Shown here one piece after another: positions 34,703 through 41,966 of a stretch of 64,000 nt of DNA. Each line of letters starts with the position of its first letter. Within the stretch, counting starts at the first letter, position 1. A program made the position numbers and the translations under genes. Location: the NCBI RefSeq assembly GCF_014636275.1, contig NZ_BMEB01000006.1, forward strand, positions 78,798 through 142,797, given 5' to 3'. Below the pieces are notes generated by a model, which made no database searches, was not told the DNA's origin, and was given only the letters and a program-made list of their open reading frames with translations. This stretch comes from Cellulomonas carbonis (GTDB lineage Bacteria > Actinomycetota > Actinomycetes > Actinomycetales > Cellulomonadaceae).

Positions 34703-36613
34703 TCAGCGAGCGTCGGGGCCGTGGTGCGTCCGGGCCACCGACGCGCGCAGCTCCGCCGCGAGGGTCGCCGCGTCGTACGGCCCGCGGTGGCGACGACCAC
34801 CGACGAAGAACGTCGGCGTCCCCCGCGCCCCGCTCGCCTCGGCGCTCGCGACGTCCTCCCGCACGCGTGCCGCGACGTCGTCGTCGTCCAGGTCGCGCGC
34901 GAACCGCTCGACGTCGAGACCGAGCCGGCCCGCGTAGCCGAGGAGGTCGGGCAGCTCGAGCTCGTCCTGGTGCGCGAACAGCAGGTCGTGCATCTCCCAG
35001 AACCGTCCCTGCGCCGCGGCGGCCTCGGCCGCGACCGCCGCGAGCTCGGCGTGCGGGTGGACGTCGGGCAGCGGGAGGTGGCGGACGACGTAGCGCAGGT
35101 CGTCGCCGAGCTCGGCGCGGAGCTCCGTCGTGACGCCCGTCGCGCGCGCGCAGAAGGGGCACTCGAAGTCGAGGTACTCCACGAGCGTCATGGGTGCGTC
35201 GGCCCGGCCCCGCACGTGGTCGCGAGCCGGGTCGACAGGAAGGCTCAGGCGCACGGGCAGGTCGGCCGTCCGCTCCCCCAGCAGCCGGGCCGCGAGGCGG
35301 AAGGCGAGGCCGCCGAGCGCCGTGGCGAGCACCGCCGCGAGGAGGACGCCGACGGTCGCGGCCTCACGGAAGTCCTGGTCGTCCACGAGCCCGATGATCA
35401 GGAGCGAGACGGTGAAGCCGATCCCGGACAGCGCGGCGCCGCCCACCACCTGCCCCGGCCCCACGCCCTGCGGGAGGCGTCCCAGCCCCGCGCGCACCGC
35501 GAGCAGCGCACCACCACCGACGCCGAGGACCTTGCCGCCGACGAGGCCCGCGACGACGCCCCACGTCACGGGCGACCGCAGCGCCTCCTCGAGCGCTCCC
35601 CCGCGGAGGTCGACGCCCGCGTTGGCGAGCGCGAACAGCGGGACGACGACGTAGCTCGTCCACGGGTGCAGGACCACCTGGAGCCGCTCGTTGACCGACA
35701 CCGCACGCGCGAGACCCTGCTGCGCGGTCCGGCCCGCGCTCGGCAGGGGCGACTGGCGGAACGCGCGCACGAGCCGCGCGGCCCCCTCGACGGTCGAGCG
35801 CTCGGGTGTCCGCGCGGGGATGAGCAGCCCCGCGAGCATCCCCGCGATCGCACCGTGCACGCCGCCCGCGACGACGGCCGACCACAGCGCGACCGTCACG
35901 ACGACGTACGGCCACGCGCGCCACGCACGGACCCGCGCGAGGAGCACGAGGACGCCGAGCAGCGCGACCGCGCCGAGCAGGGGCAGGACGCGCGGCTCGT
36001 CGGAGTAGACGACGCCGATGACGGTCACCGCGACGACGTCGTCGATCACGGTGAGCGTGAGCAGGAAGATCCTCAGCTGGGTCGCGGTCCTCGGGCCGAC
36101 CAGCGCGAGGGCACCCAGCAGGAACGCCGTGTCGGTGCCGATGACGGCGCCCCAGCCCGCCGCCGCGGGCCCCGACGGGTTGACCGCGAGGTACACGAGC
36201 GCCGGGACGACGACGCCCGCGACCCCCGCGACGAGCGGGACGACGACGCGGCGACGCTGCGTGAGCTCCCCGACCGACAGCTCGCGCGCGACCTCGAGGC
36301 CGATGACGAAGAAGAACAGCACCATGAGGGCGTCGTCGACCCAGTGCTTGAGGTCCATCTCGAGCCCGGCACCGCCCACGCGGACCCCGGCCTCGAGGTG
36401 CCACAGCGCCTCGTAGGACGCGGACCACGGCGAGTTCGCCCACACGAGCGCCACGAGCGCGGCGGCCAGCATGAGGCCCGCTCCCCCGGCCTCGGTGCGC
36501 AGGTAGCGGCGCAGCGGCCCGCCCACCTGGGCGACGAGCTCGGTGCGTCGCGGGCGCGTCGTGTCGCCGCGGTGCCGCCCGCGCCGCAGCGCCGCGAGTG
36601 CCTGTGCCGCCAC
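34703..36613 (-). CDS. nhaA: Na+/H+ antiporter NhaA fused to a DsbA-like thioredoxin domain
   Basis: A 636-residue fusion. Residues 25-420 are NhaA with about twelve spans: the ion-binding aspartate pair is in [15 protein letters not shown] and the unwound-helix aspartate in [11 protein letters not shown]. Residues 450-636 are a DsbA/thioredoxin fold with active site CPFC at 485-488 and cis-proline [11 protein letters not shown]. Topology would put this domain on the side of the NhaA C-terminus, the cytoplasm in E. coli NhaA. The fusion is known in actinobacteria but its purpose is not. GTG start with only a weak ribosome-binding site. Convergent with the flavoprotein above, 54 bases apart. 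Confidence 0.92.
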   Translation of the reverse strand: MAAQALAALRRGRHRGDTTRPRRTELVAQVGGPLRRYLRTEAGGAGLMLAAALVALVWANSPWSASYEALWHLEAGVRVGGAGLEMDLKHWVDDALMVLFFFVIGLEVARELSVGELTQRRRVVVPLVAGVAGVVVPALVYLAVNPSGPAAAGWGAVIGTDTAFLLGALALVGPRTATQLRIFLLTLTVIDDVVAVTVIGVVYSDEPRVLPLLGAVALLGVLVLLARVRAWRAWPYVVVTVALWSAVVAGGVHGAIAGMLAGLLIPARTPERSTVEGAARLVRAFRQSPLPSAGRTAQQGLARAVSVNERLQVVLHPWTSYVVVPLFALANAGVDLRGGALEEALRSPVTWGVVAGLVGGKVLGVGGGALLAVRAGLGRLPQGVGPGQVVGGAALSGIGFTVSLLIIGLVDDQDFREAATVGVLLAAVLATALGGLAFRLAARLLGERTADLPVRLSLPVDPARDHVRGRADAPMTLVEYLDFECPFCARATGVTTELRAELGDDLRYVVRHLPLPDVHPHAELAAVAAEAAAAQGRFWEMHDLLFAHQDELELPDLLGYAGRLGLDVERFARDLDDDDVAARVREDVASAEASGARGTPTFFVGGRRHRGPYDAATLAAELRASVARTHHGPDAR

Positions 36614-36736
36614 CTGGACCCCCGGACCGTCCGAGACCCGGCCCGCCGCCGAGCGAGTGCGACGCTACTCCTGCGGGCGTGCGTCAGCGGGCGTCCGCCG
36701 AGCGGTCCCGCCGGGCGTCGGTCGGGTGGTCCGTGC

Positions 36737-38146
36737 TCAGCGGGCGAGGTGTGCGAGGAGGTCGGCCGCGGACAGCAGTGCCCGCGGGTCGCCGTCGACG
36801 TTGACCAGCACGGGGCGGCCGTCGGCGAGCGCGTGCCGCAGCGCGTCGACCGACTGCGCGTGGCCGACCTGGGCCAGACCCGGTTCGGCGTGGTCACGCA
36901 CCGGGTCCGACGGCGACGCGTCGCCCGACGCGAGCGCCGCGAGGAGCCCCGCCTGGCTCACCGAGCCTGCGACCTCACCCGACTTCACGGGTGGCTCGCC
37001 GGTGACGAGCGGCAGGGCGGGCAGGCCGGCGTCGGCGAGGCGTGCCACGGCGTCGGCCACCGTGTGCTCGGGCCGCACGTGCGGGAAGGACCGGACGCGG
37101 TCGCCCAGGGCGTCGACGACGTCGGCGACGAGGGGGCCGTCGGTCGGCTCACCCAGGAACCCGTGCCGTTGCATCCACGCGTCGCTGAAGATCTTCGACA
37201 GGTAGCCGCGTCCACCGTCGGGCAGGATCACGACGATCACGGCGCGGGCAGCCGCGGCGGCGTCCTCGCGCTCGATCCGCTCGGCGAGCCGCAGCGCCGC
37301 GACCACGGCCATGCCGCACGAGCCGCCGACGAGGAGCCCCTCCTCCCGCGCGAGGCGGCGCGTCATGTCGAACGACTCGGCGTCGGTGACGGCGATGACC
37401 TCGTCGGGCACGGACGGGTCGTACGCCGCGGGCCAGAAGTCCTCGCCGACGCCCTCCACGAGGTAGGGGCGCCCGTCGCCGCCCGAGTAGACCGAGCCGG
37501 CCGGGTCGGCGCCGACGACCCGCACACGCCCGCCCGCCGCGGCGTCGCGGTCCGCGCTGACGTCCTTGAGGTACCGGCCCGTGCCCGTGATGGTGCCGCC
37601 CGTGCCGACCCCCGCGACGAGGTGCGTCACGGTCCCCTCGGTGTCACGCCAGATCTCCGGCCCGGTCGACTCGTAGTGGCTCGCGGGACCGTTGGGGTTG
37701 GCGTACTGGTTCGGCTTCCACGCGCCGGGGATCTCGCGGGCGAGCCGGTCCGACACCGAGTAGTACGACTCCGGGTGGTCCGGGGGCACCGCCGTCGGGG
37801 TCACCACGACCTCGGCGCCGTAGGCGCGCAGCACGTCACGCTTGTCCTGCGAGACCTTGTCGGGGCACACGAACACGCAGCGGTAGCCCTTGCGCTGACC
37901 GACGAGCGCGAGGCCGACCCCGGTGTTGCCGCTCGTGGGCTCGACGATCGTGCCGCCCGGCCGCAGCTCGCCCGACGCCTCGGCGGCCTCGACCATCTTC
38001 AGCGCGATCCGGTCCTTGACGGAGCCGCCCGGGTTGACGTACTCGACCTTGGCCAGCACGGTCGCCGCGAGGCCGCTCGCCACCGAGGTCAGCCGGACGA
38101 GCGGCGTGTCGCCGACGAGCTCGGAGATGTGCTGGGCGTACGGCAC
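36737..38146 (-). CDS. cbs: Cystathionine beta-synthase
   Basis: A 469-residue PLP enzyme that joins serine and homocysteine into cystathionine. The PLP lysine is Lys44 in NPGGSVKDRIA; the phosphate loop is TSGNTGVGLALV and the GVGTGGTITGTGRYLK loop follows. About 130 C-terminal residues make two CBS modules (HVRPEHTVADAVARLADAGLPALPLV onward), the usual allosteric region. There is no haem-binding N-terminus, as expected for bacteria. GTG start with GGGAG five bases before. M. tuberculosis Rv1077 has the same build, so with metB the cell can interconvert methionine and cysteine. Confidence 0.94.
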   Translation of the reverse strand: MPYAQHISELVGDTPLVRLTSVASGLAATVLAKVEYVNPGGSVKDRIALKMVEAAEASGELRPGGTIVEPTSGNTGVGLALVGQRKGYRCVFVCPDKVSQDKRDVLRAYGAEVVVTPTAVPPDHPESYYSVSDRLAREIPGAWKPNQYANPNGPASHYESTGPEIWRDTEGTVTHLVAGVGTGGTITGTGRYLKDVSADRDAAAGGRVRVVGADPAGSVYSGGDGRPYLVEGVGEDFWPAAYDPSVPDEVIAVTDAESFDMTRRLAREEGLLVGGSCGMAVVAALRLAERIEREDAAAAARAVIVVILPDGGRGYLSKIFSDAWMQRHGFLGEPTDGPLVADVVDALGDRVRSFPHVRPEHTVADAVARLADAGLPALPLVTGEPPVKSGEVAGSVSQAGLLAALASGDASPSDPVRDHAEPGLAQVGHAQSVDALRHALADGRPVLVNVDGDPRALLSAADLLAHLAR

Positions 38147-38329
38147 GGTCGCTCCCGTGGGTCCGAGGTGCGGCGCGGTCGCGCCGACGGGCGGCGACCA
38201 CTCTAGAAGGCGCGCCCGGGCGCGCGGTGCGGGTGCCCTCCCGCCACCGCGCACCGGGAGCGCGGTGTCGTCGGTCGCGGGGCCGTCGGCCGCAGGCGAG
38301 AAGGGGCCGGCCCCGGTCCAGGTACGACA

Positions 38330-38359
38330 CCGCCCGGGTGCGCGTGCGCACCCGGGCGG
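38330..38359 (-). terminator. Hairpin after the Bax-inhibitor-like gene
   Basis: A 14-bp stem CCGCCCGGGTGCGC with its complement lies 31-60 bases past the stop codon. The tight GT loop would open to four or more bases in RNA. Confidence 0.65.
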
Positions 38360-38389
38360 GAGGACGGTGCCGGCAGGACGCCGGCGGCG

Positions 38390-39271
38390 TCAGTCGTTCG
38401 AGTTGAAGATCGCGAGGATCCGCAGGATCTCGAGGTACAGCCAGACGAGCGTGACGATGAGGCCGAAGGCCGCGGTCCAGGCGAACTTCGCCGGGATGCC
38501 CTGCTCGACACCGCGCTTGATGAAGTCGAAGTCCATGATGAGCGACGCGGCCGCGAGGCCGACCGCGACCAGGCCGACGAGGATGCCGACCGGGCCGTTG
38601 CGCAGCGGGCCGAAGCCCTCGCTCGCGATGAAGAACGACAGCACGACGTTGAGCAGCGAGAACGCGAGGTAGCCGACCATCGCGATGAGCAGCCAGCGCG
38701 TGAACTTGGGCGTGACGCGCACCTTGCCCGAGCGGAACAGGAACAGCGCTGCGCCGAACGTCGCGAGCGTGCCGAGGACGGCCTGCATGACGATGGGCTC
38801 CGCCGTCCCCGTCGCCGAGTCGATGGTCATGCCCTGGAACGCGAGGCTGATGCCGCCGAGGAACACGCCCTGCGCGACCGTGTAGGCCACGATGAGCGCG
38901 GGGCTCGGGTTCTTCTTGAACGCGTTGACGAGGCCGAGGACGAGGCCGACGATCATGCCGATCGGCCACAGGCCGGGCGCGACGAACCAGGTCGCCGCCG
39001 CGACGACGACGAGCAGCGCGAGCAGCCCGCCGGTCTTCATGATCACGTCGTCGTACGTCATGCGCCCGGTGTCGCGCGTCGTCGCGGCCGGGCCGTTGTA
39101 CATGTCCTCGAGCGACGGCTGCCCGTAAGGGGCCTGGCCGTAGGGGGCCTGGCCGTACGGCGCCTGGCCGTAGGGTGCCTGGCCGTACTGCGGGGGCGGT
39201 GCCTGCTGCACCCCACCGCGGCCACGGCGCTCGCCGAAGACGGCGCTGTTGCTGAACACGGGGTTGGACAC
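38390..39271 (-). CDS. Bax inhibitor-1/YccA family membrane protein
   Basis: A 293-residue protein with seven predicted helices after a hydrophilic N-terminus. Family features: the QGVFLGGISLAFQ segment, the LVGLVAVGLAAASLIMDFDFIKRGVEQG stretch with the conserved acidic residues of the proton/calcium-sensitive pore, and YLEILRILAI at the end. The N-terminal 45 residues contain five GQAPY-like repeats from a 15-base tandem DNA repeat. GTG at 39271 with AGGAGGA upstream. It belongs to the Rv-type Bax-1 group of actinobacteria. Role in membrane stress or ion leak is inferred from the family only. Confidence 0.9.
   Translation of the reverse strand: MSNPVFSNSAVFGERRGRGGVQQAPPPQYGQAPYGQAPYGQAPYGQAPYGQPSLEDMYNGPAATTRDTGRMTYDDVIMKTGGLLALLVVVAAATWFVAPGLWPIGMIVGLVLGLVNAFKKNPSPALIVAYTVAQGVFLGGISLAFQGMTIDSATGTAEPIVMQAVLGTLATFGAALFLFRSGKVRVTPKFTRWLLIAMVGYLAFSLLNVVLSFFIASEGFGPLRNGPVGILVGLVAVGLAAASLIMDFDFIKRGVEQGIPAKFAWTAAFGLIVTLVWLYLEILRILAIFNSND
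39123..39182. repeat. Four tandem 15-base repeats coding GQAPY
   Basis: The unit CCGTAGGGGGCCTGG (plus strand) occurs four times in a row with one to three base changes. It lies in frame in the Bax-inhibitor-like gene, so copy changes would alter only the length of the N-terminal tail. Confidence 0.85.
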
Positions 39272-39403
39272 GGGTTCCTCCTGGTCGCGGCCTCCGCCCG
39301 CAGGATGCGGGCCGGATAGGGTCGCCGGCCGTTGACTCATCCTAGGGAACGCACCTGGGGCCGCCATCGTTCCCGCGACTGGCAGGATGATCGGGCCGGC
39401 TCG

Positions 39404-39477
39404 GCCCCCGTAGCCCAACCGGCAGAGGCAGCCGGCTTAAACCCGGCCCAGTGCGGGTTCGACCCCCGCCGGGGGCA
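39404..39477 (+). tRNA. Class I tRNA with anticodon UAA (reads UUA; nominal tRNA-Leu)
   Basis: The 74-base sequence folds fully: acceptor GCCCCCG/CGGGGGC, a D arm with a 3-4 bp stem and GG in the loop, anticodon stem GCCGG/CCGGC with loop CTTAAAC, a 5-base variable region, and T arm GCGGG-TTCGACC-CCCGC. Anticodon TAA would read the leucine codon UUA. But leucine tRNAs are class II with a long variable arm, which is absent here. CCA is not encoded. A 19-bp hairpin follows immediately. Identity of the amino acid is therefore open. Confidence 0.85.
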
Positions 39478-39524
39478 CGACGACGGCGGCCGACCCGGTC
39501 CGCCGGGGTCGGCCGCCGTCGTCG
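39478..39524. terminator. Bidirectional terminator between the tRNA and ndh
   Basis: A 19-bp perfect stem beginning CGACGACGGCGGCCG, with a 9-base loop, starts directly after the tRNA 3' end and serves the convergent ndh gene too. Confidence 0.8.
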
Positions 39525-39536
39525 GTCGAGGCGGTG

Positions 39537-40982
39537 TCAGGCGCCCGCGGGCACCTTCTCGCGCACGACGTTGCCCTCGGTCTTGTCGGCCGGCTTGCCG
39601 GCCGCCTTGGCGCGCGGCGTGGAGGCCTCGCGGAAGTCGGCGCGCGGGTCGTGCAGGCGGCCCAGGGCGACCATCTCGCGGCGGAAGAACATCGCGAGGG
39701 TCCAGTCGAGGACGATGCGGACCTTGCGGTTCAGCGTCGGCATCTGCGCCATGTGGTAAGTCCGGTGCATGAACCACGCGGGCCAGCCGCGCAGCTTGAC
39801 GCCGTAGACCTGCGCGACGCCCTTGCCGAGGCCGAGCGACGCGACCGTGCCGACGTGCTTGTGCCTGTACGGCTCGACCGGTGCGCTGCGCAGCGCCTTC
39901 GCGAGGTTGTCGCCGAGGTGGCGGGCCTGGCGGACGGCGTGCTGCGCGCTGGGCGAGCAGAGCTTGCCCGGGTTGGCCAGGTCGGGCACGGCGGCGCAGT
40001 CGCCCGCGGTCCACGCGCCGTCGACGACCGTGCCGTCCTCGTGCGCGACCTGGAGCGTCGGCAGCGCCCGGACGCGGCCCGTCTGGTCGAGCGGCAGGTC
40101 CGAGTCGGCCAGCACCGGGTTGGCGCGGACACCCGCGGTCCACACGATGGTCTCGGAGTCGAACTCCACGCCCGTCGAGGTCACGACGTGGCCGCCGACG
40201 CACGAGCTGAGGAACGTCGAGAGGTGGACCTCGATGTCGCGCTTGCGCAGCTGCTCGAGCGCGTAGCCGCCCATCTCCTCGCCCAGCTCGGGCAGGATGC
40301 GCGGCGACCCCTCGATCATGACGAAGCGCAGGTCCTCGATCGCGATCGAGTCGTAGTAGCGCAGGACGTCGCGCGCCATGTCCTCGACCTCGGCGATCGC
40401 CTCGATGCCCGCGAACCCGCCACCGACGAAGGTGAAGGTCAGGAGCCGGCGGCGCAGGTCCTTGTCCCACGTCGAGGCCGCGGCGTCGATCTTGCTGAGC
40501 ACGTGGTTGCGGAGCGCGATCGCCTCCTCGACCTGCTTGAAGCCGATGGCCTCCTCCGCAAGACCCGGGATGGGCAGCGTGCGCGCGACCGAGCCGAGCG
40601 CGACGACGAGGTGGTCGTAGGAGATCTCGTACGGCTCGCCCGCGTCGGGCGCCAGGCGCACGGTGCGGTCCGCGTGACGGATCTCGGTGACGCGCGCGGT
40701 GAGGGTGTCGATGCCCTTGAGCTCACGGCGGTGGGACACGACCACGTGGCGCGGCTCGAGCGAGCCGGCGGCCGCCTCGGGCAGGAACGGCTGGTACGTC
40801 ATGTAGGGGCGCGGGTCGACGACGACGATCGCCGCCTCGCGCTTGCCGAGCCGGCGGCGGAGCCGCAGCGCGGTGTAGAGCCCGACGTAGCCGCCACCGA
40901 GGACGACGATGCGGGGAACCTTGCGCGGACGGGGGCCCCGGGAGGAGCGGTCCGCGGGCACAGCCTCGAGGCTCTGGGTCAT
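39537..40982 (-). CDS. ndh: Type II NADH dehydrogenase
   Basis: A 481-residue monotopic flavoenzyme that passes electrons from NADH to menaquinone without pumping protons. The FAD motif VVLGGGYVGLYTALRLRR starts near residue 26, the NADH motif FTFVGGGFAGIEAIAE near 185, and the quinone-side block CSPSAQHAVRQARHLG near 360. The C-terminal amphipathic part (GWPAWFMHRTYHMAQMPTLNRKVRIVLDW) anchors it to the membrane. The ATG has AGGA upstream. A Rex-type operator overlaps its promoter, as for ndh in Streptomyces, so expression should rise when the NADH/NAD+ ratio is high. Confidence 0.93.
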   Translation of the reverse strand: MTQSLEAVPADRSSRGPRPRKVPRIVVLGGGYVGLYTALRLRRRLGKREAAIVVVDPRPYMTYQPFLPEAAAGSLEPRHVVVSHRRELKGIDTLTARVTEIRHADRTVRLAPDAGEPYEISYDHLVVALGSVARTLPIPGLAEEAIGFKQVEEAIALRNHVLSKIDAAASTWDKDLRRRLLTFTFVGGGFAGIEAIAEVEDMARDVLRYYDSIAIEDLRFVMIEGSPRILPELGEEMGGYALEQLRKRDIEVHLSTFLSSCVGGHVVTSTGVEFDSETIVWTAGVRANPVLADSDLPLDQTGRVRALPTLQVAHEDGTVVDGAWTAGDCAAVPDLANPGKLCSPSAQHAVRQARHLGDNLAKALRSAPVEPYRHKHVGTVASLGLGKGVAQVYGVKLRGWPAWFMHRTYHMAQMPTLNRKVRIVLDWTLAMFFRREMVALGRLHDPRADFREASTPRAKAAGKPADKTEGNVVREKVPAGA

Positions 40983-40989
40983 ACGTCCT

Positions 40990-41018
40990 ACGGTAAGAAC
41001 CTGTGAAAGTCTTCACAA
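40990..41018 (-). promoter_or_regulatory. ndh: ndh promoter candidate (TTGTGA, 17 bases, TACCGT)
   Basis: On the minus strand TTGTGA (41018-41013) and TACCGT (40995-40990) are spaced by 17 bases. Transcription would begin about at the ATG (40982), so the message may be nearly leaderless. The Rex-like palindrome covers the -35. Confidence 0.5.
41001..41018. promoter_or_regulatory. Rex-like redox operator upstream of ndh
   Basis: The minus strand reads TTGTGAA, four bases, TTCACAG. Against the Rex consensus TTGTGAA-N4-TTCACAA there is one mismatch in fourteen. It lies 19-36 bases before the ndh start. Rex is an NADH-sensing repressor found throughout Gram-positive bacteria; its gene is not in this window. 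Confidence 0.85.
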
Positions 41019-41071
41019 GCGCCGTCCCGCCCAGTGGCCCGTGAGCCGCGACACAGTCGTCCCATGACCGC

Positions 41072-41758
41072 TCAGTCGCGTGCCAGGGCCGTCCCGTAGA
41101 CGCGCGCGCGGTGCGCGGCGAACTGCCGGCGCCCCACCGCCGCCCACACCACGCGGATGGGCAGGGGCAGGTTGGTGCGCAGCCACTCGGCCCGCTCCGC
41201 GGGCGGCACGCTGTCCAGGATCCACCCGAGCAGCAGCAGCATCTGGCCTCGGGGGGTCGAGGACCGGCCGTGCTCGCCGAGCTCGTCCCACTCGCGCTGG
41301 CTCAGGACGAGCGACGCCGTCGGCAGGATCCGCTCCTCCTCGGCCCCCAGGTGCACGAGCAGCGCGGCACGGATCTCGTCGAGCACCTCCGCGACCGCCT
41401 CGCGGTCCTCCGCCGACGCCGACGCCTCCCACGCGGGCACGAGCGCGTCGAGCCGGACGAGCAGGTCCGCGACCGTCGCGTGCTGCGAGCGCATGAGCCC
41501 GACGTGCAAGGCGCACGCGGGCGACCGCTCCTCGAGGCGGTCCCACAGCAGGAGGTCCTCGCCGCGGTGGTGCCGGTGCAGACCGCCGGCGATGTCGCGC
41601 ACGTGCGCCGCGACGACCGCGGTGCGGGTCCGGTCGCCGACGCCGACGCCGCGGACCAGCACCGGGGCGTCGACGAACAGACGGCGGAACAGCCGGTGGA
41701 TCTGCACCATGTCCGAGGTGTCGCACCCGAGCCTCTCGCTCTGGGGGGTCGTCGTCAT
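41072..41758 (-). CDS. Hemerythrin domain protein
   Basis: A 228-residue cytoplasmic protein whose central part is a hemerythrin-like four-helix bundle: MVQIHRLFRRLF (first His), HVRDIAGGLHRHHRGEDLLLWDRLEE (H-HxxxE), MRSQHATVADLL and LLVHLGAEEERILP. These supply the usual His/Glu ligands of a di-iron site. The C-terminal 60 residues with LGWILDSVPPAERAEWLRTNLP are typical of the actinobacterial subgroup. GAGAGG precedes the ATG. Oxygen, NO or iron sensing is possible. Divergence from the redox gene ndh does not apply: both are on the same strand, separated by 89 bases. Confidence 0.88.
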   Translation of the reverse strand: MTTTPQSERLGCDTSDMVQIHRLFRRLFVDAPVLVRGVGVGDRTRTAVVAAHVRDIAGGLHRHHRGEDLLLWDRLEERSPACALHVGLMRSQHATVADLLVRLDALVPAWEASASAEDREAVAEVLDEIRAALLVHLGAEEERILPTASLVLSQREWDELGEHGRSSTPRGQMLLLLGWILDSVPPAERAEWLRTNLPLPIRVVWAAVGRRQFAAHRARVYGTALARD

Positions 41759-41966
41759 CGCCGTGCCTCTCGTGTCGGACGCACCCGTGCGGCGCGTCAC
41801 GTCCACCGTCGCGGCTCGCACGCCGTGACCCCAGGCACAGGACCCGCTCACCGCCCGCACACCCGGTCGGACGGCACCGCGACGCACCGGCCGGGCGCCC
41901 GCCGGCCGCGCCGGCCCCGTCGGCCCTGCCTGCCCCGCCGGCCCCGCTGGCCGACGCGGGACCGGC

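Noticed and set aside
34673..38206. A 1177-codon open frame on the plus strand opposite nhaA and cbs
   Set aside because: Its composition is Arg/Asp/Glu/Pro repeats without domains, and both genes on the other strand are clearly real. It is a GC-bias shadow, as are the long frames at 5443-8676, 54888-58841 and 59575-63720.
39477..39537. tRNA 3' end as an integration site of a mobile element
   Set aside because: No integrase, no repeated tRNA end and no atypical genes follow; ndh starts directly after the terminator.
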